Assembly: GCA_035551355.1 (NCBI GenBank)
Contig: DASZNF010000122.1
Location: 1 to 8,784, forward strand
Length of the DNA: 8,784 nucleotides
Direction of reading: 5' to 3'
Source of the DNA: DATATV01 sp035551355
GTDB lineage: Bacteria; Actinomycetota; Actinomycetes; Mycobacteriales; Pseudonocardiaceae
Shown here: in pieces, positions 1 to 5,776 of the stretch
Numbering within the stretch: position 1 is the stretch's first letter
Layout of the letters: each line of letters starts with the position of its first letter
The notes under the pieces: generated by a model
The model's database searches: none
What the model was told of the DNA's origin: nothing
The model's input: the letters and a program-made list of their open reading frames with translations, nothing else
Position numbers and translations under genes: made by a program

Positions 1-72
1 CACCAACGGGCCGCCGCACTCGGCCCCGAGTTGTCCCGGGCGTTCCTGCGGGACATAGCGTCGTCGGCGTAA
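1..72 (+). CDS. C-terminal end of a probable XRE-family regulator (DUF5753 type), 5' truncated
   Basis: The first 23 codons of the window are open in frame 1 and end in TAA at 70-72. The encoded tail (HQRAAALGPELSRAFLRDIA...) resembles the closing helix of actinobacterial XRE regulators with a DUF5753 ligand-binding-like domain, where an 'aLspe.Sr.li..' pattern is usual. The strongest support is context: a DUF397 gene starts 28 bp downstream on the same strand, the standard partner of such regulators. The DNA-binding domain would lie outside the window, so the assignment is an inference from a short tail plus the neighbour. Confidence 0.6.
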   Translation, partial: HQRAAALGPELSRAFLRDIASSA

Positions 73-100
73 CGCACACCGCACACACCGGGAGACGACG

Positions 101-286
101 ATGCACGACCTCACCTTCGAAAGGTGGCACACCTCCAGCTACAGCCAGTCCAACGGGAACAGCAATTGCGTCGAAGTCGGCCATGCGGCCACCACGATCG
201 GCGTGCGGGACACCAAGAACCGCACCGCGGGCACCCTGGTCTTCCCCACCTCGGTCTGGACCGCCTTCCTCACCGAAACCCGCTGA
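101..286 (+). CDS. DUF397 domain small protein
   Basis: This 61-residue protein is a full-length DUF397 protein, the usual size for the family. Conserved marks are Trp9, the SSYS block at 12-15, NCVEV at 22-26, VRDTKN at 35-40, Phe48, and Trp53 with Phe56 near the end. The ATG at 101 follows a GGAG at 91-94, a well-spaced ribosome binding site. It lies 28 bp after the stop of the probable XRE/DUF5753 regulator, so the two are probably co-transcribed. DUF397 genes are widespread in streptomycetes and nocardiae beside such regulators, as at whiJ-type loci linked to development, and some pairs have been proposed to behave as toxin-antitoxin-like modules. The biochemical role is unknown and cannot be read from the sequence. 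The gene ends 9 bp before the stop of the convergent acyltransferase. Confidence 0.9.
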   Translation: MHDLTFERWHTSSYSQSNGNSNCVEVGHAATTIGVRDTKNRTAGTLVFPTSVWTAFLTETR

Positions 287-292
287 CCGCCG

Positions 293-320
293 GGCTCAGG
301 CGGGCACGCCCGCCTGAGCC
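293..320. terminator. Inverted repeat, probable bidirectional terminator
   Basis: Perfect 13-bp arms (GGCTCAGGCGGGC at 293-305 and its complement at 308-320) are separated by two bases. The element lies 6 bp after the DUF397 stop and covers the stop codon (296-298) and last codons of the minus-strand acyltransferase. There is no T-tract, so it would be a strong-stem terminator of the kind common in actinobacteria. Serving both convergent genes is an inference from its position. Confidence 0.75.
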
Positions 321-2413
321 GCGATCATCGGCTCCAGGCTGAGGCTGTACGCCAGGTTCAGGTGCGTGGTGTCGAAGTAGACCGCGACCCCGCCGATCAC
401 GCCGTAACAGCGCTGCGGATCGCAGAAGTAGTCGGTCAGATCGATCAACCGCACCTTGGGGTCCCTGCTGACGCGGGCGGCCAGGGTCAGCGGGTCGGGC
501 GGTTGCGCGGCCGCCCGGTCCACCGCGCAGGCCACCGGATTGCCCGGGTTGAGCAGCACACAGTCTTGCGCGCGCACCTCGCTGTTCAGCGGCGGATCGC
601 CCAGCACCAGCACCTTCGCCCCGGCCCTGGTCCACCGCGACCAGACGGCGTCGGCCCCGTCCTGATACTGCGCCGCCTGGGAGCGGCCCGACCCGTCGTC
701 GACCGGTTCGTCGCGGGCGAAGAACGAGGTGAACACGTACTGCGGGTGGGTTCCGGCGATCACCTTGACCATCGACGCGGTCCAGTTCACGCACCGCTGG
801 TCGCCGCCCGGAATGGTCTTGCCGTCGTAGCCGGTCGCCTGCACCCGCGCGAACGGGCAGCCGCCGAGATAACTCAGGTACAGCACCCAGTGGTTGCGCC
901 GGGCCAGGGTCAGCAGCGGCCCCTGCCATTGCTGCGCATGGGAGTCCCCGACCAGCCAGGCCACCGTCGGCCGCGGCGCCCCGGCGGAGAAGTCGCACCG
1001 GATCGTGGTCTTAGTCGTGCCCGCGAGGTACTGGTCCAGTTGCGGCGGGCAGTCCGCAGGCGGGGTGTAGTAGGCGTTGACCGGACCCATGGTCACCGTG
1101 GCCGCCGGGCCGAAGGGGTTTGCGCAGCCGCTGCCCGGCGCCAGCGCGGCCGCGCCGTGGCACGGGCCGCCGGCCAGCGCCACGGCCTCCCGGTCGGCCT
1201 GCGCGACATGCCGGTCGTAGGTCCAGATCAGGCCCCCGGCCACCACACTGACCACCACCGCCCCGGCGACCATGCCGACGAACGTCAGCCGGGTGCTCCC
1301 GGCCAGCGGAGCCCAATTCCGCACCGGGTCCTCGATCAGCCGCTTGGACAACGCGGCCAGCACCACCGAGACGACCAGAATGCCCAGCCGCAGCGGCAAA
1401 GTCAGCGCCCCGGCCGCCAACAGGCCCGGCAGCGCGAACGGCGCCAGCACGATCAACGGCCAGTGCCACAGGTACAGCGAATAACTGATGTTGCCCAGGA
1501 ACTGCACCGGTGCCGCACCGGACACCGGCGCATGCCACTGCCGCTGTCCGCTCGTCCCGGCCGCGATCACCAATCCGGTGCCCACCGCCGGAATCAACGC
1601 GATGGCACCGGGAAACGGGCTCTGATCATCGAACAACACGGCCGCGCCGAGGATGGCGACGAACCCGGCCGCCGAGGCGAGATTGGCCGCCAGCCGGGGC
1701 CACACGAATTTGGCGCCGCCCAGCGCGATCACCGCGCCAATGGCGAACTCCCACACCCGCACCGGCGTCACGAAATAGGCCTGGCTCTTGTCGGCATGCG
1801 TGAGATACACGCTGAAACCCAATGACGCCAAGCCAACCAGTGTGATGCCGACGATCCGGGCCCGGCGTACCGGAATCGCGAACAGCACCAGCAGCAACAA
1901 CGGCCAGACCAGGTAGAACTGCTCCTCCACCGACAGCGACCAGTAGTGCTGGGTCAGGCTGGCCGCCGCGGTGGACTGGGAGTAGTCCACGGATTTGGCC
2001 GCCAGCAACCAGTTCTCCCAGTAGGTCGCGCTGGCCACCACCTCCTGGGCGTTGCTTTCCCAACGGGGATAAGGAATCAGGAAGTACGCGGCGATGGTGC
2101 TGAGCACCAGCACGGTGAACGCGGCGGGCAGCAGCCGGCGCACCCGGCGGGCATAGAACCGCCCCAGCCGAATGCGTCCGGTGCCGCTGATTTCCCGGAT
2201 CAGGTGGGAACTGATCAGAAATCCGGAGATCACGAAGAAAACGTCGACGCCGACGTAACCGCCGGTCAGGCGGGTGGGCCAGAGATGGTTGAGCACGACG
2301 GCGGTCACCGCCACCGCGCGCAGCGCCTGCACGTCGGGGCGGAAACCGCTGGGTCTGTGCCGGGGTTCCCGTTCACCCGGCACGGCGCGCCGCTGGGCCG
2401 TACCCGTGTTCAC
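296..2413 (-). CDS. Acyltransferase-3 (OafA/YrhL-like) membrane protein with C-terminal SGNH domain
   Basis: A 705-residue integral membrane O-acyltransferase, probably acetylating an exported sugar or envelope glycan. Residues about 25-365 form the acyltransferase-3 domain with roughly ten hydrophobic segments. It carries the RX10H motif (Arg32, His43), the GGYVGVDVFFVISGFLI block at 51-67 and SLSVEEQFYLVWP at 159-171. A further membrane helix (about 376-397) leads to an extracytoplasmic SGNH-like domain with GDSH at 488-492 (Ser491 as nucleophile) and DTTH at 681-684 (Asp681, His684). The arrangement matches OafA-type sugar O-acetyltransferases, with the SGNH part completing transfer outside the membrane. 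The GTG start at 2411-2413 is favoured because GGGAGG (2418-2423) lies four bases upstream. The gene is 85 bp downstream of the oxidase gene, with its own promoter-like element between. The substrate cannot be predicted; no glycan biosynthesis genes are visible. Confidence 0.92.
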   Translation of the reverse strand: MNTGTAQRRAVPGEREPRHRPSGFRPDVQALRAVAVTAVVLNHLWPTRLTGGYVGVDVFFVISGFLISSHLIREISGTGRIRLGRFYARRVRRLLPAAFTVLVLSTIAAYFLIPYPRWESNAQEVVASATYWENWLLAAKSVDYSQSTAAASLTQHYWSLSVEEQFYLVWPLLLLVLFAIPVRRARIVGITLVGLASLGFSVYLTHADKSQAYFVTPVRVWEFAIGAVIALGGAKFVWPRLAANLASAAGFVAILGAAVLFDDQSPFPGAIALIPAVGTGLVIAAGTSGQRQWHAPVSGAAPVQFLGNISYSLYLWHWPLIVLAPFALPGLLAAGALTLPLRLGILVVSVVLAALSKRLIEDPVRNWAPLAGSTRLTFVGMVAGAVVVSVVAGGLIWTYDRHVAQADREAVALAGGPCHGAAALAPGSGCANPFGPAATVTMGPVNAYYTPPADCPPQLDQYLAGTTKTTIRCDFSAGAPRPTVAWLVGDSHAQQWQGPLLTLARRNHWVLYLSYLGGCPFARVQATGYDGKTIPGGDQRCVNWTASMVKVIAGTHPQYVFTSFFARDEPVDDGSGRSQAAQYQDGADAVWSRWTRAGAKVLVLGDPPLNSEVRAQDCVLLNPGNPVACAVDRAAAQPPDPLTLAARVSRDPKVRLIDLTDYFCDPQRCYGVIGGVAVYFDTTHLNLAYSLSLEPMIAAQAGVPA

Positions 2414-2446
2414 GTGTCCTCCCGCAACCGCAACCGGCCTCCCCGA

Positions 2447-2472
2447 ACCACCGGGAATCCTATCCCGGCGGT
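2447..2472. promoter_or_regulatory. Palindrome enclosing a -10-like hexamer upstream of the acyltransferase
   Basis: CCGGGA (2451-2456) and TCCCGG (2463-2468) flank six bases, and the arms extend past one mismatch to 2447-2472. Read on the minus strand the enclosed six bases are TAGGAT, a good actinobacterial -10. Transcription would begin near 2450, giving a leader of about 35 nt with the GGGAGG site. No convincing -35 is seen. The same structure could be a weak hairpin terminator after the oxidase gene, or an operator over the -10. Confidence 0.4.
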
Positions 2473-2498
2473 CGTGCGCCCTCGTGCGGAGAGGTGGG

Positions 2499-3911
2499 TC
2501 AGCTGTCGAAACCGAGGCCCAGCGCGTCCATGCCGCGCAGCCACAGATTCCGGCGGCCGCCGTTGCGGTCGGCCCGGGCCAGCGAGCGGCGGGTCAGCTC
2601 GATGCCCAGCCAGCGCAGCGGTTCCGGCGGGAACGGCATCGGTTTGCTGCGCACCATGGCCAGTTCGGTGCGTTCGGTGCGCTGCCCGGCCAGCCGGTCG
2701 AGCATCACCTCGGCGGCGAACCGGGTGGCGCCGACGCCCAGGCCGGTGAAGCCGAGCGCGTAGGCGATCCGCCCGCCCGCCGCGGTGCCGTAGAACGCGG
2801 AGAACCGGCTGCACGTGTCGATCGCCCCGCCCCAGCGGTGGGTGAACCGGAGGCCGTGCAACTGCGGGAAAGTCTCGAAGAAGTTGGCCGCCAGCAAGCG
2901 AAAGGTGGCCGGTCGCTGGTCGAGTTCGGCCGACAGCCGGGCACCGTAGTGGTAGATCGCGTCGTAGCCGCCCCACAGGATCCGGTTGTCCTCGGTGAGC
3001 CGGTAGTAGTGGAACTGGTTGCCCGCGTCGGCCAGACCGCACCGGCTGGACCAGCCGATCGAGCGCAACTGCTGCTCCGACAACGGTTCGGTGACCAGCA
3101 CGTAGTCGTAGACCGGCACGATGTAGGCCCGCACCCGGCGCACCAGCGAGGGAAACGCGTTGGTGGCCAGCACGACGTACCGTGCGGCCACCTGCCCGTA
3201 GTCGGTGGCCACCAGCACGTCGGTGCGCCGGGGCTCCAGCCCGGTCGCGGTGGTGCGTTCGAAGATCCGCACCCCGGCCCGCAGACAGGCCTCCCGTAGC
3301 CCCCAGGCCAGCCGGGCCGGATTCACCAGCGCCACACCGCGCCGGTCGCGCAGCCCGGCCAGATAGGTCGGCGAGTGCACCTCGGCCCGGGTCTGCTCGG
3401 CGTCCAGGAACTCCAGACCGGCGCCCAGTTCGGCCGCGGTGTGCGCGGATTCGCGCAGCTCGGCGACCTGATGCGGCCGGGTGGCGACGTTGATCGCGCC
3501 GGTGCGCCGGAAGTCGCAGTCGATGCCGTACCGGGCCAGGGCGGCCTCGATCTCGTCCAGGTTGGCCAGGCCGAGCCGGTCCAGTTCGGCCAGTTCGCCG
3601 GGCCAGCGGGCCAGGCCGTTGGCGAAGCCGTGGGTGAGGCTGGCCTCGCAGAACCCGCCGTTGCGGCCGGACGCGGCCCAGCCGGTCTCGTGCGCCTCGA
3701 CCAGCACCACATCGCGGCCGGGAGTGCGTTCGGTGGCCAGCAACGCGGTCCACAGTCCGCAGAACCCGCCGCCGACCACCAGCAGATCGCAGGTCTGCTC
3801 GCCGGCCAGCGCGGGCCGGGGCTCGGGCCGGGCCGGATCGTCCAGCCAGAACGGCACCGGCTCGGCATCGACGAGCGAGCGTACTGGATCGGTGGCAAGA
3901 ACCTCGGTCAT
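2499..3911 (-). CDS. FAD-dependent oxidoreductase, DadA/PuuB-like amine or amino-acid oxidase
   Basis: A 470-residue flavoprotein of the DAO (glycine/D-amino-acid oxidase) superfamily. The dinucleotide-binding fold begins at about residue 42, with a GGGFCG glycine motif at 47-52 and a ribose-binding acid at Glu72. ASGRNGG at 80-86 is the flavin-contacting signature seen in gamma-glutamylputrescine oxidase-like (PuuB/OrdL) proteins. The C-terminal part has the second FAD contact (ALGFTGLGVG). It probably oxidises an amine or N-substituted amino acid in the cytoplasm with FAD as cofactor. The start is the ATG at 3909-3911. A GGTGG sits only one base upstream, too close for a normal ribosome binding site. 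An Lrp/AsnC regulator lies 70 bp upstream on the same strand, a common pairing in amino-acid or polyamine catabolism. No aminotransferase, dehydrogenase or permease is nearby, so the substrate stays open. Confidence 0.88.
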   Translation of the reverse strand: MTEVLATDPVRSLVDAEPVPFWLDDPARPEPRPALAGEQTCDLLVVGGGFCGLWTALLATERTPGRDVVLVEAHETGWAASGRNGGFCEASLTHGFANGLARWPGELAELDRLGLANLDEIEAALARYGIDCDFRRTGAINVATRPHQVAELRESAHTAAELGAGLEFLDAEQTRAEVHSPTYLAGLRDRRGVALVNPARLAWGLREACLRAGVRIFERTTATGLEPRRTDVLVATDYGQVAARYVVLATNAFPSLVRRVRAYIVPVYDYVLVTEPLSEQQLRSIGWSSRCGLADAGNQFHYYRLTEDNRILWGGYDAIYHYGARLSAELDQRPATFRLLAANFFETFPQLHGLRFTHRWGGAIDTCSRFSAFYGTAAGGRIAYALGFTGLGVGATRFAAEVMLDRLAGQRTERTELAMVRSKPMPFPPEPLRWLGIELTRRSLARADRNGGRRNLWLRGMDALGLGFDS

Positions 3912-3985
3912 GCCACCAATATAGTTGCCTATCTCAACTTGTCGACTGTTTTAGTACTATATCTTGCCTGAGGCTACGGTTTCAG
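3912..3985 (-). promoter_or_regulatory. AT-rich promoter/operator region of the oxidase gene
   Basis: On the minus strand a -10-like TATAGT (3956-3961) has a -35-like CTGAAA (3980-3985) 18 bp upstream, overlapping the lrp stop codon. A second hexamer, TATATT (3918-3923), ends 6 nt before the ATG and could give a leaderless transcript. The stretch is conspicuously AT-rich and holds several short repeats: TTGCCT twice (3925-3930, 3964-3969), AGTTG/CAACT arms (3923-3927, 3935-3939), and palindromes GTCGAC (3941-3946) and TAGTACTA (3952-3959). It is a plausible Lrp/AsnC binding region, inferred from context. Confidence 0.5.
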
Positions 3986-4458
3986 TGACTCGACGTGGTC
4001 CGGTGCCACCGATACGTCTCCTTGCGCAGCTGGAGGTAGACGAAGGTCTCGGTGCCGGTCACGCCGGGGATGGACCGGATGCGCGAGGACAGCACGTCCA
4101 GCAGGTGATCGTCGTCGTCGCAGACCAGCTCGCACAGCAGGTCGAACGAGCCCGCGCAGACCACCACGTAGATCGCCTCCGGCAGCTGCTCCAACGCCGC
4201 CGCCACCGGTTCCAGCGGCCCGGCCACCGAGATGCCGACCATGGCCTGGCGGTGCGCACCCACCCGCAGCGGGTCGGTCACCGCGGCGATCTGCATCACC
4301 CCGGCGTCGATCATCCGCTGCACCCGCTGCCGCACCCCGGCTTCGGACAGGCCGACCACCTTGGCGATCGCGCCATAGGACCGGCGCCCGTCCTCCTGCA
4401 ACTGCTCGATGATCCGCCAGGAGATCTCGTCCAGCTCGGCACCGCTGCGCTTGCTCAC
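3982..4458 (-). CDS. Lrp/AsnC family transcriptional regulator
   Basis: A 158-residue regulator, the standard length for the family. Residues about 9-60 form the AsnC-type winged helix-turn-helix (LDEISWRIIEQLQEDGRRSY, then AIAKVVGLSEAGVRQRVQRM). Residues about 70-150 form the RAM effector-binding and oligomerisation domain, ending in the usual ETFVYLQLRKETY segment. Such proteins sense amino acids or related metabolites and act on adjacent catabolic genes, so the FAD oxidase 70 bp downstream on the same strand is the likely target, probably with self-regulation. The GTG at 4456-4458 is chosen because the open frame begins the family alignment there and no in-frame ATG lies just upstream. No clear Shine-Dalgarno sequence precedes it. 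An out-of-frame ATGATG a few bases upstream would encode only four residues. The divergent neighbour is the PPOX gene. Confidence 0.92.
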   Translation of the reverse strand: MSKRSGAELDEISWRIIEQLQEDGRRSYGAIAKVVGLSEAGVRQRVQRMIDAGVMQIAAVTDPLRVGAHRQAMVGISVAGPLEPVAAALEQLPEAIYVVVCAGSFDLLCELVCDDDDHLLDVLSSRIRSIPGVTGTETFVYLQLRKETYRWHRTTSSH

Positions 4459-4536
4459 CGCGGCATCATCGCAAGTCGCTCGGGCACCCGCCGGCCGGGC
4501 ACTTTCTCGGCGAACGACCTCCGGCGGAGGCCGGGC

Positions 4537-4567
4537 TTGACCTCTACCTAACTTGAGGTTTTAGGCT
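4537..4567 (+). promoter_or_regulatory. MerR/SoxR-type promoter with 19-bp spacer
   Basis: A -35 TTGACC (4537-4542) and a -10 TAGGCT (4562-4567) are separated by 19 bp, the elongated spacer typical of promoters untwisted by MerR-family activators. An imperfect inverted repeat lies in the spacer: ACCTC (4540-4544) opposite GAGGT (4555-4559), 20 bp overall with 7 of 10 positions paired. The right half, AACTTGAGGT (4550-4559), equals the half-site of the classical SoxR operator. The -10 ends 7 nt before the ATG at 4575, predicting a transcript that starts at or next to the start codon. No MerR-family gene is in the window. Confidence 0.75.
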
Positions 4568-4574
4568 CGCGATC

Positions 4575-5000
4575 ATGTTCACCGAGACCGAGCTCGAATA
4601 TCTGCTCAGCCAGCGCCTCGGCCGGCTGGCCACCAGCCAGCCGGACGGCACGCTGCAGGTCAACCCGGTCGGCTTCGGCGTCAACCAGGAGCTGGGCACG
4701 ATCGACATCGGCGGCTTCAACATGTCCCGCAGTCGCAAGTACCGCAACGTGGCCGACAACGGCCGGGCCGCGTTCGTGGTCGACGACGTGGTCACGGTCG
4801 ATCCGTGGCGGATCCGCTTCATCGAGATCCGCGGCCACGCCGAGGCGACACTGGAGCCGGAGGACGGCGAGCAGAACGGCGGCGGATCCGGCCCGATCAT
4901 CCGGCTCCGGCCCGAGCGCGTTATCAGCGCCGGTCTACAGCCCGGCGACCTGGACCGGAACCCGCACGAAATGGCCGTCCAGCGCCGCAACATCGGGTGA
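4575..5000 (+). CDS. PPOX-class F420-type oxidoreductase
   Basis: A 141-residue split-barrel protein of the pyridoxamine-5'-phosphate-oxidase-like superfamily. It resembles the actinobacterial F420-dependent group that includes mycobacterial Rv2074/Rv1155-type proteins. The N-terminal part follows the family closely: an initial helix (FTETELEYLLSQ), the first strands LGRLATSQPDGTLQVNPVGF at 15-34, the GTIDIGG strand and MSRSRKYRNVADNGRAAFVV at 50-69, then a PWRIRFIEIRGHAEA strand. It ends normally with an IIRLRPERVISAGL strand. Members use F420 or a flavin to reduce small molecules such as biliverdin; the substrate here is not predictable. The ATG at 4575 has no ribosome binding site but sits 7 nt after a -10, so leaderless translation is likely. 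The MerR/SoxR-like promoter suggests induction by redox-active or toxic compounds. Confidence 0.88.
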   Translation: MFTETELEYLLSQRLGRLATSQPDGTLQVNPVGFGVNQELGTIDIGGFNMSRSRKYRNVADNGRAAFVVDDVVTVDPWRIRFIEIRGHAEATLEPEDGEQNGGGSGPIIRLRPERVISAGLQPGDLDRNPHEMAVQRRNIG

Positions 5001-5014
5001 CCGACAGCTGTCGG
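5001..5014. terminator. Palindrome between convergent genes, weak terminator candidate
   Basis: CCGACAGCTGTCGG is a perfect 14-nt palindrome directly after the stop of the PPOX gene and 16 bp before the stop of the minus-strand cyclase-like gene. It could fold as a 5-bp stem with a 4-nt loop. The stem is short and has no T-tract, so a terminator role is tentative. Confidence 0.4.
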
Positions 5015-5029
5015 GCGGGGACATGCGGA

Positions 5030-5635
5030 TCAGCCGGTACCGATCCACAGCCAGGCGGGCGCCCGATACTCCTTGAGCGCGACCTCGACGCGATCGAGCG
5101 GGCGAAGCGCGTTCGATGCGGAGCCGGAGTGCGCCAGGAGTTGGCGAAGTATGTCCGAGATCAGCACGACAAGATCCGATTCCGGATGATCGAGGATGGC
5201 GCGGCGAATCGGTGCGCTGTCGTTGAGCCGGTTGATCTCGACCACCAGATTCCCGATGACACCCAATGAGCCGCGACCGACGAGCCCGAATCCCGCCGCC
5301 ATACGGATTCTGATCCGATCCCGGTAACGCGCATTGTCTTTCGCCAGACGCGCGGCGGTCGCCGCCAGAAGTGCGGGCAATGTCCGGGTCGGATCGGTCG
5401 CGGCGGGAAAGAACAGCGACAGGCCGTCGCCGGATACCCCCTCGCACTGCAGTTCCTCCGGCCGGATGTCGATATCATCGAGAACTTTCTCCATCAGTAC
5501 GGAAAGTCGTTCCTGCACGTCCTGCTGGTCTTGGATATTCCGGCTACCGTAGCCGACCGCGTCGAGGACGAGACCGAGCGCGGGTGCCAGAACACCGCTA
5601 ACGGATGATTGGTCAACAGAGTCAAGATCGGTCAT
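5030..5635 (-). CDS. Nucleotidyl-cyclase-like (class III fold) actinobacterial protein
   Basis: With the preferred ATG at 5633-5635 the product is 201 residues. An ATG at 5735-5737 would add 34 residues. The sequence follows a streptomycete/nocardial cyclase-like family. The first strand carries LVLDAVGYGSR, where Asp25 matches the first metal ligand of class III cyclases. The hairpin SGDGLSLFFP carries the second aspartate (Asp70). Then come an arginine-rich IRIRMAAGFG strand, GNLVVEINRL at 128-137, ISDILRQLL and a closing RVEVALKEYRAPAWLWIG strand. Two key cyclase positions differ: Gly66 replaces the purine-selecting Lys, and Val132 the transition-state Asn, while Arg136 is kept. It may therefore be inactive, bind a nucleotide without cyclising it, or use another substrate. 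There are no membrane segments. It is divergent from the XRE-TPR regulator. Its GC content is lower than that of the neighbours, and a good ribosome binding site is absent. Confidence 0.72.
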   Translation of the reverse strand: MTDLDSVDQSSVSGVLAPALGLVLDAVGYGSRNIQDQQDVQERLSVLMEKVLDDIDIRPEELQCEGVSGDGLSLFFPAATDPTRTLPALLAATAARLAKDNARYRDRIRIRMAAGFGLVGRGSLGVIGNLVVEINRLNDSAPIRRAILDHPESDLVVLISDILRQLLAHSGSASNALRPLDRVEVALKEYRAPAWLWIGTG

Positions 5636-5695
5636 GTGCCCAAGAATCGCACGCTTGAGCCCGGCCGCTCGCCATCGTGCACGTATCGGGCAGAG

Positions 5696-5712
5696 CTTGC
5701 AGAATGTGCAAG
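5696..5712. promoter_or_regulatory. Palindrome in the cyclase-like/XRE divergent region, operator candidate
   Basis: CTTGCA (5696-5701) and TGCAAG (5707-5712) are perfect 6-bp arms around GAATG, centred on 5704. A second short palindrome, CGTGCACG, is at 5676-5683. The 17-bp size and symmetry suit a dimeric helix-turn-helix regulator, and the divergent XRE gene product is the obvious candidate. If the cyclase-like protein starts at the upstream ATG (5737), this DNA is coding instead. Confidence 0.45.
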
Positions 5713-5744
5713 TTGATCTGCGACGCTCCGGACACATCTCCCCT

Positions 5745-5775
5745 TACTATAAAGCTGTGACGCGTTGGAGGTCAG
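5745..5775. promoter_or_regulatory. Overlapping divergent promoter elements
   Basis: On the minus strand TATAGT (5746-5751) has a -35-like CTGACC (5770-5775) 18 bp upstream, a good promoter for the cyclase-like gene. On the plus strand the same bases read TACTAT (5745-5750) or TATAAA (5748-5753), a -10 for the XRE gene with a short leader and the GGAGG site, though no clear plus-strand -35 was found. The minus-strand -35 overlaps the ribosome binding region of the XRE gene, so the two directions would compete. Confidence 0.5.
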
Positions 5776-5776
5776 G

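Noticed and set aside
362..1825. A 487-codon open frame on the plus strand
   Set aside because: It is the complement of the acyltransferase, with an Arg/Gly/Pro/His-rich product and no domain.
2274..3299. A plus-strand open frame opposite the oxidase and the acyltransferase start
   Set aside because: It spans two clearly coding minus-strand genes and their gap, and its product is low-complexity.
4460..4476. Tiny ATGATG reading frame overlapping the lrp start
   Set aside because: It encodes four residues and has no ribosome binding site. It is more likely chance than a translated leader peptide.
4518..4530. Short hairpin CCTCCGGCGGAGG upstream of the PPOX promoter
   Set aside because: The 5-bp stem with a 3-nt loop is easily expected by chance in GC-rich DNA and has no clear role.
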